From CAYYNP01 sp964472545 (lineage in GTDB: Bacteria > Planctomycetota > Planctomycetia > Pirellulales > Thermoguttaceae), in the NCBI GenBank assembly GCA_964472545.1, contig CAYYNP010000188.1, positions 1-19,878 on the forward strand: DNA of 19,878 nucleotides. The letters are read 5' to 3'. Shown here one piece after another: positions 14,789-19,878 of this stretch. Under the pieces are notes generated by a model that saw only the letters and a program-made list of their open reading frames with translations, had not been told where the DNA came from and searched no databases. A program made the translations under genes and the position numbers. Every line of letters starts with the position of its first letter. Position 1 is the first letter of the stretch.

Positions 14789-16168
14789 CTACCATAGGGC
14801 GGCGAGGAGCCAGACCCCCACCACGAGCGCGCCGAGGCCGAGGATCCCTGCCAGCAGCAGGAGGATCCGGCGGTTGTCGGCGGTAACAACGCGCTTGTCG
14901 CGGGCGATGATCGTCTGGTCGCGGGCTGCGGAAGTCTTTTCGTCGCAGAAGCCCGAGTCGGCCGACGCGACTTCGATCGTCTCTTCGGCCGGCGCGGCAC
15001 CGATCCGCTTGGTGGGCGACTTCGTTGCCCGCGTGTCGCGGTCGGAGGTGAGCGTCAGTTCGTCGTCTTCGTCCGCAGCGGACGTGCCAAGCCGATCCGG
15101 CGAGAACTTCGACGGCCCCTCGGACCGGCACGCATCGACGCACGCTTGCAGTTCATCGATCACCTGGTTCATCGACTGCTGACGATCCTCGGGCTGCTTG
15201 GCGACCATCCGCGAGAAGGCCCGATTCAGTTGCGGCGGGATGCCGTCGGAGGCCTCGTCGAGCGAAGGGATCTCTCCCTCGCAGTGGGCCATCAGCTTCA
15301 TTACGGCCGACTCGCCGGAGTAGACGGCCCGGCCGGTCAACAGCCGGTAGAGCGTACAGCCGAGCGAGTAGACGTCGGCCCGATGGTCGGCGGTGCGGGT
15401 GTCGAGTGCCTGTTCGGGACTCATGTAGTCGACCGTTCCCAGCACGTCGCCGCGGCGGGTGAGGCGCTCGGCCAGGGTGGCGCCGACCGGGGCGTCTTCG
15501 TCTTCGGTGATCCGCGCCAGGCCCATGTCGAGGATCTTGATCTTGCCGTCGCGCGAAAGCAGCAGGTTCGACGGCTTCACGTCGCGATGGACCACGCCGC
15601 AATCGTGGGCGTACTTCAACCCTTCGGCGGCTTGCAGCACGTAGTCGAGCGCTTCGGCCGGCGGCAACGGCCCTCGCCGGCGGACCAGCGCGGCCAGATC
15701 GAGCCCTTCGACGTGTTCCATCACCAGGTAGTGTACGTCGCCTTGTTGGCCGGCGTCGTAGGTGGCCACGATATTGGGGTGGTCGAGCCGGGCGGCAACC
15801 TGCACCTCCTGGTGGAATCGTTCGACGGCGTCGGGCGAATTGAGCGATTCGGGCCCGAGGACCTTCACGGCGGCCGGACGCTGCAAACGGCGATGCACCG
15901 CCTGGTAGACCTGGCCCATGCCGCCTTCGCCGATCTTCCGCAGCAACACGCACTCGCCCAAGGCCAGGTCGTCGGCGTTACCGCGGAGGATCGTCTCGGC
16001 CTGGTACCGGGTGATGCGGTCCTCGGCGATCAGCTGGCGCGCGAGTTCGCGCGGATCGACGATTCCCGGCGCCGATGCTTCCGGGCGGCAATAGTCCCGG
16101 GCCTCCTCTTCGGGCATCAGCCCGAGGTGGACCAGTTCGCCAATAAGTTGCTCGACAGAGACGCTCAT
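14789..16168 (-). CDS. Membrane-anchored Ser/Thr protein kinase (459 aa)
   Basis: This is a Hanks-type kinase with a planctomycete-style N-terminal extension (1-70, including RITRYQAETILRG). Catalytic landmarks: glycine loop IGEGGMGQVY (79-88), ATP-anchoring K102 in AAVKVLG, likely alphaC E121, HRDVKPSN (194-201, catalytic D196), magnesium-binding D214 in LDMG where DFG is more usual, and SPE (250-252) in place of APE. After the kinase domain (to about 345) comes a ~90-residue acidic/threonine-rich linker (TLTSDRDTRATKSPTKR) likely to be phosphorylated, then a C-terminal helix (about 435-457) ending LAALW, so it may be tail-anchored with the kinase in the cytoplasm. The start MSVSVEQLIGELV (16168) is chosen on homology-like N-terminus; the frame is open to 16798 but that part is implausible. 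It lacks a clear ribosome binding site. Divergent from the GH5-like gene. Confidence 0.92.
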   Translation of the reverse strand: MSVSVEQLIGELVHLGLMPEEEARDYCRPEASAPGIVDPRELARQLIAEDRITRYQAETILRGNADDLALGECVLLRKIGEGGMGQVYQAVHRRLQRPAAVKVLGPESLNSPDAVERFHQEVQVAARLDHPNIVATYDAGQQGDVHYLVMEHVEGLDLAALVRRRGPLPPAEALDYVLQAAEGLKYAHDCGVVHRDVKPSNLLLSRDGKIKILDMGLARITEDEDAPVGATLAERLTRRGDVLGTVDYMSPEQALDTRTADHRADVYSLGCTLYRLLTGRAVYSGESAVMKLMAHCEGEIPSLDEASDGIPPQLNRAFSRMVAKQPEDRQQSMNQVIDELQACVDACRSEGPSKFSPDRLGTSAADEDDELTLTSDRDTRATKSPTKRIGAAPAEETIEVASADSGFCDEKTSAARDQTIIARDKRVVTADNRRILLLLAGILGLGALVVGVWLLAALW

Positions 16169-16377
16169 CAGGAGGCCCCGCCCGATTCCCAAGCCCGCTT
16201 GTCTCACCCCCGGTGAAACAGCACGTGCGACGACTTCGCCGACGCGGTGCATTCGACACGGGATACGCCCCGGGAACGCTGCCGCAAAGCAGCGCCACAC
16301 GCACCAGTATGCATCCTCGACTGGCCCGGCTGCAAGCCCACGCGACCGCCCACCCGGCGATTCGCATCCGGCGCGCT

Positions 16378-16407
16378 TTGCCTGCTCCCTACACAACTTA
16401 TTATAAT
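16378..16407 (+). promoter_or_regulatory. Candidate sigma-70-type promoter for the GH5-like gene
   Basis: A perfect TATAAT (16402-16407) lies 18 bases after TTGCCT (16378-16383), in the only AT-rich island of the 355 bp divergent gap. Transcription would begin near 16414, leaving a ~110-base leader to ATG 16524. On the minus strand the overlapping ATTATA (16400-16405) also reads TATAAT, so the same island may serve the kinase gene, though no good -35 is seen for it. Confidence 0.45.
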
Positions 16408-16512
16408 CGGAGACCACAGAGGTGAATAGACGCCAGCAAAGGGGGGGAGTTCCCCCGCTTCTGCGCATCGCCGCCCGGTTTCCCCAGGATTCCGCGCTGG
16501 CCGAGCAAAAAG

Positions 16513-16517
16513 AGGAG
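16513..16517 (+). promoter_or_regulatory. Ribosome binding site AGGAG for the GH5-like gene
   Basis: AGGAG 6 bases before ATG 16524 fixes the start at the Tat signal peptide and argues against the earlier in-frame ATG at 16422. Confidence 0.65.
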
Positions 16518-16523
16518 AGAGTC

Positions 16524-17690
16524 ATGACCAGGGACGTCACCAGACGCCGGTTTCTGAAAACGGTTTCCGCATCTGCCGCGGTGTTGGCGGCCGGCACGGG
16601 GTCGGCAGGCACTGGCCCGACGGGAGTCTTGGCGGCCGACTCGAAGCCGGCCCAAACCGCCCTGCCGCGCTGGCGGGGATTCAACCTCTTGAACTTCTTC
16701 CAGGCACTCGGCCGCAGCGAGCGAAACGACGGGCGCATTCGCGAGGACGACTGCCGCATGATCCGCGACATGGGATTCGATTTCATTCGCATCCCCATGG
16801 ACTATTGGATGTGGATCGATTCCGACTGCCGGCGGACCGGCAAGCTGCGGGTCGACGACATGGCCAAGATCAGAGAGGGCGCGCTGGAGCAGGTCGATCG
16901 TACCGTCGAGGTGGGCGACAAGTTCGGCCTGCACGTGAGCCTGAACTTCCACCGCGCGCCGGGCTATTGCATCAACAACCCCGAGCGTGAGCCGGCCGTG
17001 CTCTGGAGCGACCGCCGGGCGGAAGGCGCCTTCGTGCACCACTGGGACGTGTTTGCCAAGCGTTACCAAGGTGTTTCCGCCAAGAAGCTCAGCTTCAACC
17101 TGGTCAACGAGGCCCCGCGGGCGCGCGAAGGCTACATGACGCGCGAGGACTACTGCCGCGTGATGAGCCGGGCCACCGAAGCCATCCGCCGCCACAGCCC
17201 CAAGCGGCCGATCATCATCGACGGGCTGAGCGTGGGCAACGTGGTCGTCGACGAGATGATCTCGACCGGCGTGGCCCAAAGCGTGCACGGATACCGCCCC
17301 GCGGGCATCAGCCACTATCGTGCGTCGTGGGTCGACCGCAACGAGAGCTTCCCGGAGCCGACCTGGCCGCAACGCAAAAAGGACGGCTCGGTGTTGCTGG
17401 ATCGCGCGGGACTCGAGCGCCATTACGCCCCTTGGGCCGAGCTGGCGCAGAAAGGCATCGGCGTACACTGCGGCGAATGCGGCGGCTACAATCGCACGCC
17501 GCACAAGGTCTTCCTGGCGTGGATGCGCGACGTGCTCGAGATCCTCACCACCTGTGGCATCGGCTACGCGCTATGGAACTTCCGCGGCTCCTTCGGCGTC
17601 CTCGATTCCGGCCGGCGCGACGTCGAGTACGAGGAGTTCCACGGCCACCAACTCGATCGGAAGTTGTTGGCGCTGTTGCAGGAGAATTAG
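16524..17690 (+). CDS. Tat-exported glycoside hydrolase family 5-like enzyme (388 aa)
   Basis: The N-terminus is a Tat signal (TRRRFLK, residues 6-12, then an alanine-rich hydrophobic region to about 37). The mature part follows the GH5 (cellulase-type TIM barrel) plan: RGFNLLNFF (51-59), FDFIRIPMDYW (85-95), VSLNFHRAPG (138-147), acid/base in FNLVNEAP (N195-E196), H255 near AQSVHGYRP, nucleophile candidate E318 in VHCGECGGYN, and GYALWNFRGSFGV (347-359). All key residues for a retaining beta-glycanase appear present; the substrate (cellulose, mannan or another beta-glucan) cannot be told. Start choice rests on the Tat motif and AGGAG. It is divergent from the kinase and followed by a strong hairpin. 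Confidence 0.88.
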   Translation: MTRDVTRRRFLKTVSASAAVLAAGTGSAGTGPTGVLAADSKPAQTALPRWRGFNLLNFFQALGRSERNDGRIREDDCRMIRDMGFDFIRIPMDYWMWIDSDCRRTGKLRVDDMAKIREGALEQVDRTVEVGDKFGLHVSLNFHRAPGYCINNPEREPAVLWSDRRAEGAFVHHWDVFAKRYQGVSAKKLSFNLVNEAPRAREGYMTREDYCRVMSRATEAIRRHSPKRPIIIDGLSVGNVVVDEMISTGVAQSVHGYRPAGISHYRASWVDRNESFPEPTWPQRKKDGSVLLDRAGLERHYAPWAELAQKGIGVHCGECGGYNRTPHKVFLAWMRDVLEILTTCGIGYALWNFRGSFGVLDSGRRDVEYEEFHGHQLDRKLLALLQEN

Positions 17691-17711
17691 GCTCTGTCGA
17701 ATGAGATTATA

Positions 17712-17765
17712 GTAGTCATCTCGCTCCGCGAGATGTCGGTACGTCTCGCGGAGCGAGACGACTAC
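17712..17765. repeat. 24 bp near-perfect inverted repeat after the GH5-like gene
   Basis: The left arm GTAGTCATCTCGCTCCGCGA... (17712-17735) pairs with the right arm (17742-17765) with two mismatches around a 6-base loop (TCGGTA). It lies 22 bases after the GH5 stop, in the gap between convergent genes. There is no T-tract, so it could be a Rho-independent-like roadblock, an mRNA 3' protector, or simply a copy of a REP-type palindrome. The sequence differs from the hairpins at 8531 and 9158. Confidence 0.75.
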
Positions 17766-17790
17766 GATTCGCGAGTCTTCCGACAAAGCA

Positions 17791-18345
17791 CTAGAGGCCG
17801 ATGAAGATCTGATCCACCCGACAGCCGAAGCCGGAAAGGACGTCCTCGCCGGAAAGCTCTTCGTCGGCGGTGAGCACTTTCACGTCGGCGGCCGAACGGT
17901 AGACGGTCACGTTTCGCCACTTCGGGTTGACGACCCACACAATGCGCGCCCCGGCGTCGAGCCAGGTTTGAATCTTCTCGTCGACTTCGCCCTGCCTGTC
18001 GCCCGGCGAGACGACCTCCACGACCAGGTCGGGCGCGCCGGGCCAGAAGCCGTCCTGCGACGGAGCCTCGGTCAACCGCTCTCTTGCGATAAACGCGATG
18101 GCGGGCACTCGAACGGTATCGGGATCGTGTGCGAGAAGAAAGCCGGTTCCCGTGAGTGGCATCCTCCCTCTGCTACGGAACGAAACATGCGGTGCCAGCA
18201 GGGAGAGCAGTTGGCCTCCGACAATGCCTCGAATCCAGCCGCCCGGCGGCGCCTTCCGCAACACGCCCGACACCAACTCGTATCGGAAGCCGTCGTCGGG
18301 CATCCGCAGGAGTTGCTCAGCAGTAACCGATGCCGCGTTATCCAT
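17791..18345 (-). CDS. Uma2-family (DUF820) PD-(D/E)XK nuclease-fold protein, possibly inactive (184 aa)
   Basis: Uma2 proteins are predicted restriction-like nucleases, very abundant in planctomycetes and cyanobacteria, with unclear roles. Family features: GFRYELVSGVL (19-29), GGQLLSLLAPHV, TVRVPAIAFIARERL (77-91), APDLVVEVVSPGDR (104-117, with E110) and EKIQTWLDAGARIVWVVNP (123-141, with K124). The usual motif at 80-84 is RxPDxxF; here residue 82 is alanine (codon GCC at 18100-18102) where the metal-binding aspartate is expected, so catalysis may be lost. No strong ribosome binding site is seen before ATG 18345. It starts 36 bases after the secretin-like gene's stop on the same strand and may be co-transcribed with it. 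Confidence 0.88.
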   Translation of the reverse strand: MDNAASVTAEQLLRMPDDGFRYELVSGVLRKAPPGGWIRGIVGGQLLSLLAPHVSFRSRGRMPLTGTGFLLAHDPDTVRVPAIAFIARERLTEAPSQDGFWPGAPDLVVEVVSPGDRQGEVDEKIQTWLDAGARIVWVVNPKWRNVTVYRSAADVKVLTADEELSGEDVLSGFGCRVDQIFIGL

Positions 18346-18381
18346 GAGCCGAACCGTTGCTCTGCAAACCGCTAGCGGGGG

Positions 18382-19725
18382 TCAATCCTCGTCTTCCACG
18401 ATCTTCGCCGTCAGCAGAATCAACAATTCGCTCTGCCGCGCTTGGGACTTCGTCCTCAGTCCGCCCAGCACGATCGTCTGGCCGTCGGCCACGCTGATCG
18501 TGGTTTGGGTCTTGGTGGTGACGACGGCCGGCGCGCGGATCGTCTGGCCGTCGGACGAGACGGACACCGGCACGCCGGTGTCGGACGAACCGGTGCGGGA
18601 CTCCTCGAAGTCGATCTCCATCGTAATTCGCCCATTGGGGCTGACCCGGGGCGTGACGCCGATCGTCATCCCCGTGTCCTCGTAGCTGATGTTGTTGACC
18701 TGCCCGGCACTGCTGCGATGCACCCCGCGAATCACCGGCTCCCGCTGGCCGAGTTGGATGAAGGCCGGCTGGTTGTCCAGGGTCATGATCTGCGGCCGGG
18801 AAAGCACCTCGAGTTGGCGCCTCTTGTTGCGGCCCTGCTTGCCACCGCGTGGACGCCGGTCGTTTGCTTTGAGGGCTTTGAGCAGCTTCTCCGTGGAGAC
18901 CGAGCCCTCCGGAAGTCCCGCGATGGTAGCCCGAGGCTCGGCGGCGGCCGCTTGCTCGGTCTTCGCCTTGCCGGCCGGATTCCGCCGCGTTTCGGCGATC
19001 AACAGTTGCACAAGCACCATCTTCGGCGCACGATCGAGTTGCTCGATCAACTCTTCTATCTCTTCCAAGGCCTTCTGGCTTCCGGTGACGATGATGCTGT
19101 TGCTGATCGGTTCGGCCACCACGGTGACGTTGCCGAATTGTTCCCGATCGGCGGCCACGACGGGTTCGATCGAGTTGGCAATGTCGACCGCCGGCATGTT
19201 TTTCAGGCGAAAGACGACCGTCGCCATAGAGCGTTCCGGCGCAGCGGCCGGCCGGGCCGACTCGGGGTTCGGGCGGACTTGCTGCCGCAGAACGGGTTGA
19301 CGGAGAACCGGCACCGGCGGCGCGGGCCGACGGACCGGTTGCGGCGGTGCAGGCTTGCTGATGACGGGCGCCGGTTGTGCCGGCCGACGGACCGGTTGCG
19401 GCGGTGCAGGCTTGCTGACGACAGGCGCCGGCACCGGCGGCCTGTGGCGGACGGGTTGCGGAGGGGCCGGCTTGCGGATCACCGGCGGCGGCACAGGCGG
19501 CTTATGGCGGACGGGCTGCGGCGGCGCCGGCTTGCTGATCACAGGCGCCGGCACTGGCGGCCTGTGACGGGCGGGCTGTGGCGGCGCCGGTTTCGCGCGA
19601 TCCTCCTTCTCGGTAGCCGATGTGGCCGCCCCCGTTTTGTCGTCGCTGGCAGAACCTTCCTGGGCGCGGACGGCTCCGGCTGTCAGCCCCAACACCACAA
19701 ACGTCGTCATCGCAACTCGCAACAT
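18382..19725 (-). CDS. Short secretin-like protein with proline-rich repeats (type II/III secretion or pilus secretin family, 447 aa)
   Basis: Secretins form outer-membrane rings for type II/III secretion and type IV pili. Here a signal peptide (about 1-21, ending VRA-QEG) leads to five ~20-residue repeats of the form KPAPPQPVRHRPPVPAPVIS (about 45-139). One N-type ring domain follows (about 168-235, NVTVVAEPISNSIIVTGSQK ... LIEQLDRAP). The secretin core is at 236-445 with LEVLSRPQIMTLDNQPAFIQLG, YEDTGMTIGVTPRVSPNGRI and DGQTIVLGGLRTK. The VPxLGxIPxxGxLF segment that normally follows GGL is absent; the chain passes straight to SELLILLTAKIV. The ATG at 19725 has AGGAGTGG upstream. No pilus or secretion partner genes are in the window. 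Confidence 0.85.
   Translation of the reverse strand: MLRVAMTTFVVLGLTAGAVRAQEGSASDDKTGAATSATEKEDRAKPAPPQPARHRPPVPAPVISKPAPPQPVRHKPPVPPPVIRKPAPPQPVRHRPPVPAPVVSKPAPPQPVRRPAQPAPVISKPAPPQPVRRPAPPVPVLRQPVLRQQVRPNPESARPAAAPERSMATVVFRLKNMPAVDIANSIEPVVAADREQFGNVTVVAEPISNSIIVTGSQKALEEIEELIEQLDRAPKMVLVQLLIAETRRNPAGKAKTEQAAAAEPRATIAGLPEGSVSTEKLLKALKANDRRPRGGKQGRNKRRQLEVLSRPQIMTLDNQPAFIQLGQREPVIRGVHRSSAGQVNNISYEDTGMTIGVTPRVSPNGRITMEIDFEESRTGSSDTGVPVSVSSDGQTIRAPAVVTTKTQTTISVADGQTIVLGGLRTKSQARQSELLILLTAKIVEDED
19293..19595. repeat. ~60 bp imperfect tandem repeats (about five) in the secretin-like gene
   Basis: Units such as those beginning near 19380, 19440, 19500 and 19560 repeat a pattern of GGCGG-CGGACGGGTTGCGGC-GGCGCCGG with substitutions. 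Each encodes about 20 residues of the form KPAPPQPVRHRPPVPAPVIS. Unit number probably varies between strains, changing the length of the linker between signal peptide and ring domain. Confidence 0.8.
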
Positions 19726-19772
19726 GTTACCACTCCTTTACCCAAGAAGGCCTCAAGACAAGCGTCCCCACG

Positions 19773-19799
19773 ATTGTACGTCCCCCTCCAGCGCCGCAA
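19773..19799 (-). promoter_or_regulatory. Weak candidate promoter for the secretin-like gene
   Basis: On the minus strand TACAAT (plus 19773-19778) matches five of six -10 bases and would give a ~40-base leader. A TTGCGG (plus 19794-19799) lies upstream at 15 bases, shorter than ideal. Plausible but weak. Confidence 0.3.
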
Positions 19800-19825
19800 A
19801 CACAAAACGCACGAATCGCCCCCCT

Positions 19826-19878
19826 CCCAACCCCCAACCCCCAACTCCCAACTCCCAACTCCCAACCCCCAACTCCCA
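19826..19878. repeat. Heptamer repeat CCCAAC(C/T), G-quadruplex-capable, runs off the window end
   Basis: Seven complete 7-base units of CCCAACC or CCCAACT and four further bases reach the end of the window. The minus strand reads as GGG runs separated by about four bases, which meets the usual G-quadruplex pattern. It lies about 100 bases upstream of the secretin-like start, on its sense strand. The true length cannot be seen. Confidence 0.9.

Noticed and set aside
16422..16523. 34-residue N-terminal extension of the GH5-like enzyme
   Set aside because: It would bury the Tat signal peptide; AGGAG and the RRRFLK motif place the start at 16524.
16169..16798. 210-residue N-terminal extension of the kinase
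   Set aside because: The translation is low-quality and overlaps the GH5-like gene on the other strand; the family N-terminus begins at MSVSVEQ.

Overview
The window looks like chromosomal DNA of a planctomycete, probably Pirellulales or a Thermoguttaceae-like lineage. This rests on gene content, not on a marker gene. The content is GC-rich coding DNA, a very large Tat-exported PQQ-type beta-propeller protein with an N-terminal methyltransferase domain, a Ser/Thr kinase with a YQA linker and a C-terminal membrane anchor, a Tat-exported GH5-like enzyme, a Uma2-family protein, a short proline-rich secretin, and many dispersed palindromic repeats. No rRNA, tRNA, CRISPR array or intact transposase was seen.

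Layout. At 1-780 a 60-residue two-helix membrane protein gene lies between two ~190 bp near-identical repeat blocks, the second carrying a 63 bp tandem duplication. At 933-4250 (-) is the methyltransferase/beta-propeller protein. At 4251-4814 is an intergenic stretch with a ~98 bp MITE-like element (18 bp inverted repeats, TTA duplication). At 4815-6889 (+) are a single-helix membrane protein, a lipoprotein, a soluble protein of unknown function and a doubtful 22-residue ORF. At 7031-8490 (+) an HD-GYP phosphodiesterase overlaps a PilZ protein, forming a c-di-GMP module whose 3' end is written by a copy of the dispersed repeat and is followed by a 22 bp perfect hairpin. At 8717-9145 (+) is a hotdog-fold thioesterase-like protein. 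At 9238-12756 (-) is a giant AsmA/TamB-like envelope protein. At 13195-14100 (-) is a small outer-membrane beta-barrel with an exact 36 bp in-frame duplication. At 14789-16168 (-) is the kinase, divergent from the GH5-like enzyme (16524-17690, +) across a 355 bp gap with a TATAAT box. At 17791-18345 (-) is the Uma2 protein, with Ala at its expected catalytic Asp. At 18382-19725 (-) is the secretin-like protein. The window ends inside a G-rich heptamer repeat upstream of the secretin.

How they fit together. Most products are predicted to work in the cell envelope: exported propeller, lipoprotein, AsmA-like protein, beta-barrel, secretin, exported glycosidase. The only clear functional operon is HD-GYP plus PilZ. 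Nothing amounts to an obvious new defence or biosynthetic system. The most interesting features are the exported methyltransferase-propeller fusion, the secretin that lacks the usual gate motif, the MITE-like element, and the number of recent in-frame tandem duplications and hairpin repeat families.
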